Origin: Bacillota bacterium
GTDB lineage: Bacteria > Bacillota_A > Clostridia > Lachnospirales > Lachnospiraceae
Direction of reading: 5' to 3'
Assembly (NCBI GenBank): GCA_023443625.1
Contig: JAEZTQ010000005.1
Coordinates: 62,001-126,000 of the forward strand
DNA length: 64,000 nucleotides
In this document: piece by piece, positions 44,068-53,972 of the stretch
Position numbering within the stretch: position 1 is the stretch's first letter
How the letters are laid out: each line of letters begins with the position of its first letter
Notes under the pieces: model-generated
What the model saw: the letters and a program-made list of their open reading frames with translations, nothing else
Database searches by the model: none
What the model was told of the DNA's origin: nothing
Position numbers and translations under genes: made by a program

Positions 44068-45153
44068 TTACACAATGTTTTCCTGTTTCTCTCTTTTGGT
44101 TCTCGTACAGCCTTTATATTCATTGGGAGATAATCCTACATATTTCTTGAAAATATCACAAAAATGGCGGTAATTGTTATATCCTACCATCTCACTTACC
44201 TGGGTTACCTTATAATCCTCTAGAAGATACTCCTTGGCTTTTTTGATACGAAGATTGGTCAGATACTTAATATAGCTCATCCCCACCTCTTCTTTGAATA
44301 GAATACTAAGATATGCTGGACTAAGATCCACAATCATAGCCAGCTCGTTTAAACCTATGTCCTGATTATAGTGACAGCCTATGTATTCCAAAATCAACTT
44401 AATATCCCGATGCTTTGCTGAGCAATTTTGTGTTTCCATATTGCCTATAATCTTCTTAATTATTTTTTTTGCATACTCCTCAATTTCTCGGTAAGTTCCT
44501 TTCGATTTCATCTCTTCAAAAGAAAGTCCTGAACCCCAGTTACTCCCCTTCTCCTTCTCTGCATAGAATTCTGAAAGCATACAGAGTATCTGAAGACATT
44601 CCCTTCGAAGCTGATTAATGTCCGAATAATATGCCTTAATTGTCATCATGTACTTTTGAAACTGCTGTTTAAGCCCATTGGCATCATTGTCAAGAATACT
44701 ATTTAGCATGGCATCAGTATACTGTTCCAGCTCATTGTGAAGGAGCTCTGAATTATCCGCCATGGAAATCACTCGTTTCTTTAATTCCTCCTGCTCAATC
44801 CAGGAAAATGCTTCTTTTACCTTGTCCATGGTAACAGGTTTTTCAATATATCTTTGCACACCCATGGAGAGTGCACGTTTCGCATATTCGAACTCCTTGT
44901 ACCCACTGATTACTAAAAAATAGGTGTCCGGTAAGAATTCCTTTGCTTCTTCGATTAAAGAAAGGCCATCCATCTTAGGTATACGAATATCAGTAATTAC
45001 GATATCGGGTTTTGTCTCTTCCAATAGCTTTAATGCTTCTATTCCATTGTAAGCAGCTCCAACGACTTCACAATTTAGCTTCTCCCGTTTGATAATTGTT
45101 TCAATTCCACGTACTACAATATGTTCATCATCTATTACTACTAATCGATACAT
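44068..45153 (-). CDS. Response regulator with AraC-type DNA-binding domain (YesN-like)
   Basis: The receiver domain (1-120) has VIDDE, the phosphoacceptor Asp55 in IVITDIRIPKMDG and Lys in RYIEKPV. A central helical region precedes a C-terminal pair of AraC helix-turn-helix motifs (ELAMIVDLSPAYLSILFKEE and VSEMVGYNNYRHFCDIFKKY), ending SPNEYK. It should activate the binding-protein and permease genes directly downstream when phosphorylated. The ATG at 45153 has GGGAGG upstream. It is 25 bp after the sensor kinase gene. Confidence 0.94.
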   Translation of the reverse strand: MYRLVVIDDEHIVVRGIETIIKREKLNCEVVGAAYNGIEALKLLEETKPDIVITDIRIPKMDGLSLIEEAKEFLPDTYFLVISGYKEFEYAKRALSMGVQRYIEKPVTMDKVKEAFSWIEQEELKKRVISMADNSELLHNELEQYTDAMLNSILDNDANGLKQQFQKYMMTIKAYYSDINQLRRECLQILCMLSEFYAEKEKGSNWGSGLSFEEMKSKGTYREIEEYAKKIIKKIIGNMETQNCSAKHRDIKLILEYIGCHYNQDIGLNELAMIVDLSPAYLSILFKEEVGMSYIKYLTNLRIKKAKEYLLEDYKVTQVSEMVGYNNYRHFCDIFKKYVGLSPNEYKGCTRTKREKQENIV

Positions 45154-45189
45154 ATTTCCTCCCATTCACCTTAGGTAAATTCAGTCTTA

Positions 45190-46938
45190 TCATCTTCCTG
45201 CTGCCACAGGAATCTGGATATGAACTTTGGTTCCTTGGTTACGTTTACTAGAAACTTCTACTTCATATTCCTCACCATAAAATAATTTAATACGCTCCCT
45301 TATATTACGTATTCCATATCCTTTCTCTATCAATGAAATATCATCCATTCCTACACCATCGTCGGTGAAGATAAGATGGAGAAGATTTCCCTCAATTTTT
45401 GCATCAAAATAAATATTACCAGGACCGATTTTTGATTCCAAGCCATGATATACGGCATTCTCCAAAATGGGCTGCAAGATAAAGGTTAGAATGTGGATAT
45501 CCTGAACCTCCTCTTCCATGTAGATGTGCAAGGAGAAACGATCATGGAAGCGAAAATTCTGTATTTTCATATAATCCTTCATATGTTCAATCTCTTCCCG
45601 TAGAGCAATTAACTTATCTCCCTTATTCAGGCTTCGCTTGAACATATTGGATAAGGCCTGTACCATATCCGCAATATCATCGGCTTGTTCAATAATAGCC
45701 ATGAAATAAAGTGCATCTAAGGTATTATATAGAAAATGAGGATTAATCTGAGATTGAAGGAGAAGAAGTTGTGCCTCCTTTTCCTTAAGCTCCAGATTTA
45801 GCAAACGCTCTCTTAACTCCAAATTATTATTAATCAAACTTTTGAATCGATTACCGATTTTTCCGACCTCACTTTGATCAAATTCCGTATCAACTCTTAA
45901 ATCACCTATCTCAATCTTAGACATGGTATCGGCTAGGACATTCAAAGGTTTTGTAATATGGCTTGCAACAACTGTAGCAGCTGCAATACTAATAAATATC
46001 ATTATTATAGTGACCAGGCTTATTATATTTTTAATATAGTCACTGTCACTCTCTAATTCCTCTTTGGTAATAACATTAATGATGGACCACCCTGTTGTAT
46101 TATTTTCATAGGAACTAAATAGGTAAACAGAACTATCCTCCTTATAATAAGCATCTACAATCCCCTCTTTTTCATCTTCCTGGCCGGTGAAATATACTAC
46201 CTCCTCCTCTTCCTTCTGTTCTTCCGGAAGAGTTACCATATAGCGATTGGTTACATAGCCCTCACTAGTCTTACCAAAGGATTGTTTCCAGATCTTCTTA
46301 TCGATACTTACTACTAAGTAACCAAAGGATTTTTGCGTACTGGGATTGATTAAATTCTTAACATAACAAAAACTATCCTCTGCCTTATCCTGAAGAAGAA
46401 CATCATAGGGATAGAAGACCTCTTTTCCCATGGCATCCTTCGCCGCCTGAACCCATTTCTCATCCAATAGCCTGTCAGTTGTATAATAATGATTCAGGTA
46501 ACCACTATAAACCTTACTCTTGCTGTTATGTCTCCAGTTACCGCTTTCATTCACAACGAGCATTCCGCTTATTAAGGAATTTTGTGAGGCAATATTCCCC
46601 AGTACACTATCTATGGCTAACTGATTTCTACTAGCAAAATACCCCTTTGGATTTGATTCTGTTTCCAGGATTTTAATAAAGGAGCTATTTTCCAAGAGGG
46701 TTCTACCCTCATCAATAATCTCCCGTAGATAAATATCCATCATCTTACTAGATACCTCAAGATTATGTATATGGGCACTTTGATAATTTCTTTCAATAGT
46801 ATCCTTTGAGATATTAAAAATCGCAGTTCCAAGGAGTATGGTGGCAATGAGCACCAGGGCTATCATGGTAAAAGCGATACGCTGTCGTAGACCAAATCCT
46901 TCTGTCCATTTTCTTTTGATGTAGTGACTAAGTATCAT
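45190..46938 (-). CDS. Sensor histidine kinase, YesM-like
   Basis: Two membrane helices (about 20-42 and 290-312) flank an extracellular sensing domain. A HAMP linker follows, then the His_kinase domain with QINPHFLYNTLDAL (His near 398) and a HATPase domain (ENAVYHGLE, FTDDGVGMD, GYGIRNIRERIKL). It would sense an extracellular sugar, or the loaded binding protein, and phosphorylate the neighbouring response regulator. Start chosen at 46938 because GAGGAAG lies six bases before; an ATG at 46953 is possible. Confidence 0.94.
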   Translation of the reverse strand: MILSHYIKRKWTEGFGLRQRIAFTMIALVLIATILLGTAIFNISKDTIERNYQSAHIHNLEVSSKMMDIYLREIIDEGRTLLENSSFIKILETESNPKGYFASRNQLAIDSVLGNIASQNSLISGMLVVNESGNWRHNSKSKVYSGYLNHYYTTDRLLDEKWVQAAKDAMGKEVFYPYDVLLQDKAEDSFCYVKNLINPSTQKSFGYLVVSIDKKIWKQSFGKTSEGYVTNRYMVTLPEEQKEEEEVVYFTGQEDEKEGIVDAYYKEDSSVYLFSSYENNTTGWSIINVITKEELESDSDYIKNIISLVTIIMIFISIAAATVVASHITKPLNVLADTMSKIEIGDLRVDTEFDQSEVGKIGNRFKSLINNNLELRERLLNLELKEKEAQLLLLQSQINPHFLYNTLDALYFMAIIEQADDIADMVQALSNMFKRSLNKGDKLIALREEIEHMKDYMKIQNFRFHDRFSLHIYMEEEVQDIHILTFILQPILENAVYHGLESKIGPGNIYFDAKIEGNLLHLIFTDDGVGMDDISLIEKGYGIRNIRERIKLFYGEEYEVEVSSKRNQGTKVHIQIPVAAGR

Positions 46939-47001
46939 AGATATCTTCCTCATATGATTGATATGTTCTCTTAAATTTAGGTCAATAGAGTAAAGGTTAG
47001 C

Positions 47002-47802
47002 TTATTGTAATTTTAAAATTTGTCTTGCTTCTTTCGTGCTTGCTACCGATAGACCCATCCCTTGAATTAAAGATACAAGTCTTTCCACCACCTGATAGTT
47101 ATACTGAGCTTGTTTTTCCTCCTCCAGGTATCTGCTATCCTCAAAACCAATTCGCACAACCCTAGCTCCCATAGCAATAGCAGCAGCCAAAAAGGTCCAA
47201 TTATCCCGGCCATAATGGGTCACTCCCCAGAGTGAATCCTTTGGTACGCAGGAACGGAATGCGATTAGTGCATCTATGGTTGGCTGTATGCCTCCCTTAT
47301 GTCCAAATACCAGATTAAATAACACTGGGTCACGGAAAGGAAGCTCCTGTCTTAAAAACTCAATATTATGTATCATTCCGATATCAAAGACTTCGATTTC
47401 CGGCAAAATTCCCTGTTCATAACAGGTCTTTGCACAGTACCTGATGTCTTCAAAGGAATTACAATAGATGGCTTCCCCCAAATTCGTAGAGCCTCCATTC
47501 AAAGAGGCGGATTCTGCTTTAGGGTAATAAAGGGGATTACAGCGTTCTACCATGTTCATTTTTGATACTCCCCCGGTAGATACCTGTACCACCACATCCC
47601 GATGCTCTAGGATTTTATCAAAGGCTTCACTGATTAGACTAATGTCCGGTGTTAGTGACCCCTCCCTTGTTTTTGAATGCAGATGGCACATGCTTGCTCC
47701 CTTATCAATGCATTGAACAACATCCTCTACCAACGGTTCTACCAGGAAAGGTTCTTGTCCACCTACCGGTGCCACTGATATAATCACCTTTTTCATCATC
47801 AT
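47002..47802 (-). CDS. BKACE-family (DUF849) beta-keto acid cleavage-type enzyme
   Basis: The 266-residue TIM-barrel protein has the zinc-binding His pair His40 and His42 in CHLHSK, the loop VVVQVSTGG and the glutamate block PEIEVFDIGM. This is the family of 3-keto-5-aminohexanoate cleavage enzyme, whose characterised members join beta-keto acids with acetyl-CoA. The substrate varies widely and is not known here. Its neighbour 46 bp upstream is a DUF1537 sugar-acid kinase, so a 3-keto sugar acid or its phosphate is a reasonable guess (inference). It is slightly shorter than many BKACE proteins. Confidence 0.88.
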   Translation of the reverse strand: MMMKKVIISVAPVGGQEPFLVEPLVEDVVQCIDKGASMCHLHSKTREGSLTPDISLISEAFDKILEHRDVVVQVSTGGVSKMNMVERCNPLYYPKAESASLNGGSTNLGEAIYCNSFEDIRYCAKTCYEQGILPEIEVFDIGMIHNIEFLRQELPFRDPVLFNLVFGHKGGIQPTIDALIAFRSCVPKDSLWGVTHYGRDNWTFLAAAIAMGARVVRIGFEDSRYLEEEKQAQYNYQVVERLVSLIQGMGLSVASTKEARQILKLQ

Positions 47803-47848
47803 GTTCTCCTCCCGTATATCCTAATTGTCTCATAATTCCTCTATGGGA

Positions 47849-49279
47849 TCATCCCATCAATTCCTCTACTACTGCCCGCAGGGAGTGGTCTTCTCCTACA
47901 TTTCCTGGGAATATGATATATGGTATGCCTGGAAATAAGCTTTCCTCATCCGTTCTCCATACAGGAATTCCTGGTTGTATCTGACCTAACACATGGGCCT
48001 TCTTTACTTTCAAAGCCTTAACTCCAATATCACTGGAGGTAATACCCCCTTTGGCAATGACAAAGCTAGGTGTTGTACCTAGTTTTTCCACCAACTGCAA
48101 TACCCCTTGGGATATCTTAACCGAACGAAGCAAGGCTTCCTCCTTGGTATCCTGTTCTAAGACCAGCAGCTTACGCTTGGTATAAACCACCACCGTTCTT
48201 CCCTCAGCGATATGACGGCTACTCAATTCACAAACACGGTCAACCTCAGAATCTAGTCCATCTTCAAGGACTAGATCGGAGTTAAATTCCATAAATACCA
48301 GACCTTCAACTGATTTTAATGCATTAAGCTGTGCCGTGGTTTTTTCAGTATGAGAGCCAATTACTACTATACCACCATGTTCCAGTTCACCTGGAATCAT
48401 ATCTGACTTTGTCAGCAAGGGCTTATGGGAAATTCCGCCCATAACCTTAACAAAATCCGCTGCTGTTCTAAGTAAATATAGCTTTCCCTTAGCTAGGGCC
48501 TTGTATAACATGGTACAAAAAACCTCTAGGTCATAGGTTGAGACAGCATTTACAATCCCTTTCTCAAAGCTGTCCATAGCACATAATTCCTTCTCTAGCT
48601 GATCTAGAGCTTCTTCACGAAACTGCTCTAGGGTAAAGGTTCTTACTTCCTGTGCTAATACTTTGCCCCTGGTCTTCTCTTCCACATATTCCCGTAAATC
48701 TGATTTGGTATAACCGAAGGTCTTATCCTTGGCAAATTCCGTCATGGCTGCCGGTATTAAATCCTCACCCATTTTTACATAATGGATATTGTCCACTGTG
48801 AACCTTCCTCCCGCATGAAAATAGGGTATGAGAATTTCACCATGAATCTTGCAACCAGTTTGCTGCTCAATCTCCGTCTTCAAAACAGAGGTTTCCAAGG
48901 GATAATGTCCTCGAAGGGTAGAATCCCCCCTGCTAATTATTAAGAACTTTTTCCCGGAAGCTTTTGATGCCTTTATAATATTAGCAGCAATCTCTTTATG
49001 TACTTGAATTGTTTGTTCTTCTGTCATAGCTCTGGAGTTGGTAAGGAGGAAAAACATCCTTTCCTCCTCCAAAAAGCCTTCCAGTATACTATCATAATCC
49101 CAGCGGGTATAAACGGAAATACCATGTACCGCCTGCACCCCCGTTGGATCATCATCCAATACGACTAATTTTATGTTACTTTTTCTTAATTCGTCCTTTA
49201 AAAGGTTATGAATGTTCTCTTGCTTTTCCTCCACAACCTTATATTTCTTGGCAACCTCTGTCCATTTTAAATATTCCAT
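47849..49279 (-). CDS. Four-carbon acid sugar kinase family protein (DUF1537)
   Basis: The 476-residue protein has the DUF1537 two-domain layout: an N-terminal substrate domain with VVLDDDPTGVQ (Asp42-Gly47) and SRGDSTLRGH, and a C-terminal nucleotide-binding domain with AKGGITSSDIG and FPGNVGED. Characterised members phosphorylate threonate, erythronate, 3-oxo-tetronate or 3-oxo-isoapionate. The usual partners OtnC/PdxA-like enzymes are absent; a BKACE-type gene is next to it instead. It follows the GH106-like gene by 20 bp. Confidence 0.88.
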   Translation of the reverse strand: MEYLKWTEVAKKYKVVEEKQENIHNLLKDELRKSNIKLVVLDDDPTGVQAVHGISVYTRWDYDSILEGFLEEERMFFLLTNSRAMTEEQTIQVHKEIAANIIKASKASGKKFLIISRGDSTLRGHYPLETSVLKTEIEQQTGCKIHGEILIPYFHAGGRFTVDNIHYVKMGEDLIPAAMTEFAKDKTFGYTKSDLREYVEEKTRGKVLAQEVRTFTLEQFREEALDQLEKELCAMDSFEKGIVNAVSTYDLEVFCTMLYKALAKGKLYLLRTAADFVKVMGGISHKPLLTKSDMIPGELEHGGIVVIGSHTEKTTAQLNALKSVEGLVFMEFNSDLVLEDGLDSEVDRVCELSSRHIAEGRTVVVYTKRKLLVLEQDTKEEALLRSVKISQGVLQLVEKLGTTPSFVIAKGGITSSDIGVKALKVKKAHVLGQIQPGIPVWRTDEESLFPGIPYIIFPGNVGEDHSLRAVVEELMG

Positions 49280-49299
49280 CTCGTCCTCCTGGCTATAGA

Positions 49300-52200
49300 T
49301 TACTTTTCTTTTGGATGGAACAATCCAAATTCTACAAAGCTGTAAGTATCCGTCCAGTAGTTTTTAGTACGGTCAAGAATTTCCGTTGCATCTGCCTCGG
49401 ATTTACGCTCCACCCAGCTCCATTTACCAGTAAAGCTTTCCGGTCCAACATTATAACATTCACCATCAATGTGATGATGGGGACCAAGAAGATTACGGTT
49501 AGAGGCATAGAATTTAAGTTCCACCTTATTCTTTCCTTCCTGGACAAAATCTGTAATATCGATCTCATAGGGAGCCCATAAGGAATCCTTGGCCAATTGT
49601 CCATTAATAAATACTTGAACGAGGGGTGCATGCTGCTTCTTTAAATCTAACCAAATACGTCTTCCTTCCTTTTTATCTAAGAAGAGGTCTTGACTCACCT
49701 TAAGACAGCCTGCAAAGAATAATAATCCATTGGTAGTAAAGTCATGGGAGGCAAATTTAGTTGGAGCATCCACGATGACAAAATCTCCTTCGGTTACCAG
49801 GGCATTACGTTCTATCCTACGGAAGGGTTTTTGCCCAATGACACCAAAATCTCCAAGTAGATAGATACTTTCAATTTCAATGTCATAGGTGATTTTATTC
49901 TTCTCTGTTTCATAAACATTCTCACCAAAAAGTACATCATATACTTTCTGTGGCTGACGAAATTCTGTCTTAAGAATAATTTCATTTTTCCCTGGAACAA
50001 GATATGGCTGAATGGATACCTTCTTAAATTTCTTATCTTTCCACCAACCTTCTACCTTAACTTTTAGCTCATGACCATTTATAATAATAGTATAAGCCTC
50101 CGCATCCTCAATAACAACATAAAATTCCCTATTATTCGACAATTCTCCATCGATCTTGAATTCAAATCCCATTTCTACATCACAGGGACGTTGTAGTTCT
50201 AATAAGGTGTTTTGAAGCTTAATTACCGGTGTTCTCGCCTGCCATTCACCTTTGTCTATACGATAGGTACAATAATCAAGGGTAAGTGAATTGAGATCCA
50301 TCTCTTCTATAGTCCAATCAGGCTGTAAGTCTAGGTGAACCTCCTCTATATTGCTACTGTCTATGACAGGATTGGATCTTGTATCCGCCGACTCCACATA
50401 TTGGAGCATATAGGACTGCATGGGTTCAAAGGTAAGTTCAAATACCGTATTACCCTCTTCCCTTACCACAGACAAATACTGACTTGTACCGTCCTCTGCC
50501 TTTAACCTTAGTACCTTTCCCTCCTTGCCCATCAAGGTAATCTTAGTCTTAAAGCCCTTAGTCTGGCTATGGTTAACCAAGAAGTAGATGGAGGAATCCT
50601 TGGCTTCCCTCTGTAAATAGGTGATGTCTTCTACCTCTTTCCCATCCTCTGTAATACTTAAAGTGATTAACTTCTTAGCAATCAAGTAAGGACGTAACTC
50701 TTCCTTGGAAATACATTTAATCTGCTTGTTTAAAAGCTGCAGCTGTTTATCATCTCCATTGGTGTAGTAAGGAAGCCCTCCTAAACTGAGTACCGTTCCG
50801 CCTTGCTTTATAAAATCCAAAAGTAAGGCCATGGTCTGTGCGTCAATGGCATACATCTCCGGCAATATCACGGTTTTATAACCGATACGTCCAACTACGA
50901 ACTTACCATCTTCTACGCTACCATACCTTTCAATTATGGTTTCATCACCATAGTGATAGCTCACATGCTGACCAGAAAGCAGATAGGAAATAGCTTCAAA
51001 TTTCTCATCCAGGGAACGAATAGCATCTGTACGGGTTCCATCGTAGGATATATAACCACTTCGCATGGGATGGAGTAAGAGTACATCAGCTGTTTGATCC
51101 CCCTCAGATAAAGCGACACATAATCTACCTAGATAATCATTGAACTTCTTATATTCCTTCCACCAGGTCTGTTGGGTGAAAAGTGATGGTGGATAATCTC
51201 TCTTACGACATCCCTTAATGGTATAAGACTGAAGATGCTGACAGATTTGATTTACGCCATTTACAAATTGCCATTCAGCAATCCACTTCAATTCCTCAAA
51301 GGATACATTCCAGCCACACAAAGCAAAGGATTCTGTCAATATCTGTTTTTTACCCAGCTGGCAAGCAACACTTCCTACCTGTTTACCGATAACAGGGGAA
51401 GAAATCATTCGTCTGAGCCAGTCAATTCCCGGAACATGCATGTATTCATAAAAAGGCATTACACCCGCTGTGCTGGTCATCTGGCTGAAGATACTTTCCT
51501 CCATCATTATATGACCCGTTACCTTACATGCATGAGCCTCACACCAATCGTAAATGGTCTTCATATAATTGGTGGCAAACATATTACTTACAGTCACCCA
51601 GAAATCATAGCGATATTTTTCGCACCCTGGCAAGTCACGATAAAGAGCAGGAAGATGGTCTAAAATATCATATCCATGTTGCTCTAGAAAGGCCGCTGGT
51701 AATTCATCGGACCATGCAAGCTCACCAAAATGATTGCAGGCCAGTCTTGGTTCATCCGTGAAAAACCCATGCATGGATTTGCCAAAAGCTTCACCAAAGC
51801 GTTTATAATATTTCTCATGTGTCACCTCTAAAAAGGCTTCAATGGCTCGTTTATTTAAGGTGTCTACATAGAAACGGTTACTATGACGACGAACCCCTAA
51901 GATTACTTCATTAGGACCGAGATTTATGTTCTTCGTCTCCATACGTCTATAGCTATGAGTTATATTATTATAGAGATAGCAGGCAATCATGGAGTTTGTT
52001 TCAATTGTCTCCACTGCAGCATGCTCCTCTATGGTCATAAACTTGGCATGATAGTCATAAGACATATCAGGAACTAAACCACCGGCAAAGCCGCTGGGCC
52101 AACCCTCTTCATCATATACCCAAGCATCCAAGTCATATTCTTTTCCTGCATCAATACCTGCTTTGATACAGTCCATCCATTCCTCACTTAAATAAGGAGT

Positions 52201-52371
52201 TTTCAAACCCGATCTGGCGTGCATAAAATAGCCACCCATACCAGCCTCCTTCATTTCTGCAATTTGTTCTCTTATTTCCTTGGGATCAAGTTCATCATTC
52301 CATGACCAAAAAGGAATGGGGCGAAACTGATTAGGGGGATTTAAAAATTCTTTCATCATAATAATATCCAT
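49300..52371 (-). CDS. GH106-like glycoside hydrolase (alpha-L-rhamnosidase type)
   Basis: The 1023-residue protein starts with the characteristic RPIPFWSWNDELDPKEIREQI and AGMGGYFMHARSGL blocks of GH106 and related families. It has an acidic FFTDEPRLAC motif near residue 209, and ends in beta-sandwich carbohydrate-binding-like domains (VFINGQLAKDSLWAPYEIDI). GH106 enzymes remove alpha-L-rhamnose, including from rhamnogalacturonan-II. Lack of a signal peptide means cytoplasmic action. The start could be 12-15 bp further in. It follows the apiosidase-like gene by 42 bp. Confidence 0.82.
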   Translation of the reverse strand: MDIIMMKEFLNPPNQFRPIPFWSWNDELDPKEIREQIAEMKEAGMGGYFMHARSGLKTPYLSEEWMDCIKAGIDAGKEYDLDAWVYDEEGWPSGFAGGLVPDMSYDYHAKFMTIEEHAAVETIETNSMIACYLYNNITHSYRRMETKNINLGPNEVILGVRRHSNRFYVDTLNKRAIEAFLEVTHEKYYKRFGEAFGKSMHGFFTDEPRLACNHFGELAWSDELPAAFLEQHGYDILDHLPALYRDLPGCEKYRYDFWVTVSNMFATNYMKTIYDWCEAHACKVTGHIMMEESIFSQMTSTAGVMPFYEYMHVPGIDWLRRMISSPVIGKQVGSVACQLGKKQILTESFALCGWNVSFEELKWIAEWQFVNGVNQICQHLQSYTIKGCRKRDYPPSLFTQQTWWKEYKKFNDYLGRLCVALSEGDQTADVLLLHPMRSGYISYDGTRTDAIRSLDEKFEAISYLLSGQHVSYHYGDETIIERYGSVEDGKFVVGRIGYKTVILPEMYAIDAQTMALLLDFIKQGGTVLSLGGLPYYTNGDDKQLQLLNKQIKCISKEELRPYLIAKKLITLSITEDGKEVEDITYLQREAKDSSIYFLVNHSQTKGFKTKITLMGKEGKVLRLKAEDGTSQYLSVVREEGNTVFELTFEPMQSYMLQYVESADTRSNPVIDSSNIEEVHLDLQPDWTIEEMDLNSLTLDYCTYRIDKGEWQARTPVIKLQNTLLELQRPCDVEMGFEFKIDGELSNNREFYVVIEDAEAYTIIINGHELKVKVEGWWKDKKFKKVSIQPYLVPGKNEIILKTEFRQPQKVYDVLFGENVYETEKNKITYDIEIESIYLLGDFGVIGQKPFRRIERNALVTEGDFVIVDAPTKFASHDFTTNGLLFFAGCLKVSQDLFLDKKEGRRIWLDLKKQHAPLVQVFINGQLAKDSLWAPYEIDITDFVQEGKNKVELKFYASNRNLLGPHHHIDGECYNVGPESFTGKWSWVERKSEADATEILDRTKNYWTDTYSFVEFGLFHPKEK

Positions 52372-52413
52372 GCCTTTCCATAACCTGCCTGCTTTGGGCT
52401 GCAGGTATATTTG

Positions 52414-53943
52414 TTAAGTTACTTCTTGTATTCTAAGAGCCATGTACTGTCTGGAAGGTAAGTCAATGTAAAACTTCCCTGAATATATACCTCGATCTTC
52501 TATGGTCATGTTCCAGGTATCAATGACTTCCACATGATATTTTGTTGTAGCATCAAAATAAAATTCACGGAAGGAGGGCCTGCTATAACCAGTATAGAAT
52601 AGGAAATACTTACCCTTATATTTTATATGAGATGCTGTAGCTGCATTGTCTTCCCATTTTCTTATATTTGCCGGTTCCAGACCCAAGCCAGGAACCTGGG
52701 AGAGAATTTGGTGTAAAAACTCTAACCTCTTCGGACTCTCACCATGAAGTACATTGCCATGGGACCACCATAATTTATTATCTTCTCGGACATAGGTTTC
52801 TCCGTGACCGCAATATCCGCCGCGGACCGTAGCTGTCCAGAACAAACGAACCATTTCCTGTGCTGTTAAGTTACCCCAGCTATAATTTATATTTCCTTCA
52901 TACCCCACCTCATCTAAGACTATGGGTTTATGAAACTCCTCCCTCCAACGCTTGGTATTTGCTGCTGAAAGATAAATCTCATTACGCTGGATGCTACAAT
53001 GGGTAATCCAAGGTCTAGAATAATCATAAAATACAAAGCAATTATGAATAGAGCGTAATCTCTGATAGGGGTCATGACTTACAATGGTCTCTCCCATCTT
53101 CTCCCAATCCTCAATTGATTTACCAGGACACAAATCATACTCGTTGGCCAAGGACCACCATACATTACGATAAGCACTAAAACGTGCTACTACATAACGA
53201 ATATAGTGTAAATCATGCTCTCTTCCCATCTCTGAGAAGCCCCACCTGTCATAGGGATGCATCAAAATGATATCTGCTTCAATACCAAGCTTCATTAAAT
53301 CTTTAATTCTATCCTCTAAGACTTGAAAATGCTTTGGATTAAACCTGGTAAAATCCCACTGATTCTCTGGATTGGAAGGCTTAAAGTCCATAAAATTCTC
53401 CCGATTGATCCCAGTGATATCACAGGGAGTTCCTTCATAGGGATAGGTGATTGGCTCATATAGGTTATAATCATAATGCTTTGGAAATACACAAAAACGA
53501 ATTTTATTAAAAGGTGATTGTTCTAAGCTCTTCAAAGTCTTCTCTTGCATCTCTAAAGGCTGATGGGTCCAGGCATAGCAGGTGGTTCCAATGGAATAGT
53601 AAGGCGTTCCATCCATATATGCAAAGTGATACTTATTTGCCACTTTCACCGGGCCATGATTGGCTCCTGTCGCTGGTGTTACCAGAAAACTTCCAACATA
53701 TCTATCCTCTGAAAAATTTCCTTCCACCTCATAGGTATATTCACCGACAAAGGATGGCATAAAACGCAGCTTATAAATTCCCTCTCCATCATAAAAACCT
53801 TCCACAGTTTTACTTTCCTGAGTAGAGGTAAAGGTACCATGAATGGTTCCCTCCAGATATGGATTATCAAAAACCTTTCCTTCAAAGCTTAGTTCCAGAC
53901 AATCCCAACGCTGGATTTCCTTCATTTGTTGGATTTGCTTCAT
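52414..53943 (-). CDS. Apiosidase-like (DUF5060/DUF4038/DUF5605) glycoside hydrolase
   Basis: The 509-residue protein has an N-terminal DUF5060 beta domain (about 1-90), a TIM barrel of the DUF4038/apiosidase type, and a C-terminal DUF5605-like sheet (TGYSRPSFREFYFDAT). Candidate catalytic acids are Glu in WWSLANEYD (about 269) and in VLDEVGYEG (about 343). The DUF4038 family includes GH140 apiosidase from rhamnogalacturonan-II degradation. No signal peptide. It is directly downstream of the FGGY kinase, split transketolase and isomerase, which supports release and use of apiose (inference). DUF4038 members with other sugars exist, so specificity is open. Confidence 0.8.
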   Translation of the reverse strand: MKQIQQMKEIQRWDCLELSFEGKVFDNPYLEGTIHGTFTSTQESKTVEGFYDGEGIYKLRFMPSFVGEYTYEVEGNFSEDRYVGSFLVTPATGANHGPVKVANKYHFAYMDGTPYYSIGTTCYAWTHQPLEMQEKTLKSLEQSPFNKIRFCVFPKHYDYNLYEPITYPYEGTPCDITGINRENFMDFKPSNPENQWDFTRFNPKHFQVLEDRIKDLMKLGIEADIILMHPYDRWGFSEMGREHDLHYIRYVVARFSAYRNVWWSLANEYDLCPGKSIEDWEKMGETIVSHDPYQRLRSIHNCFVFYDYSRPWITHCSIQRNEIYLSAANTKRWREEFHKPIVLDEVGYEGNINYSWGNLTAQEMVRLFWTATVRGGYCGHGETYVREDNKLWWSHGNVLHGESPKRLEFLHQILSQVPGLGLEPANIRKWEDNAATASHIKYKGKYFLFYTGYSRPSFREFYFDATTKYHVEVIDTWNMTIEDRGIYSGKFYIDLPSRQYMALRIQEVT

Positions 53944-53972
53944 TGAAATTCCTCTCTTTTATTTTTTATCTT

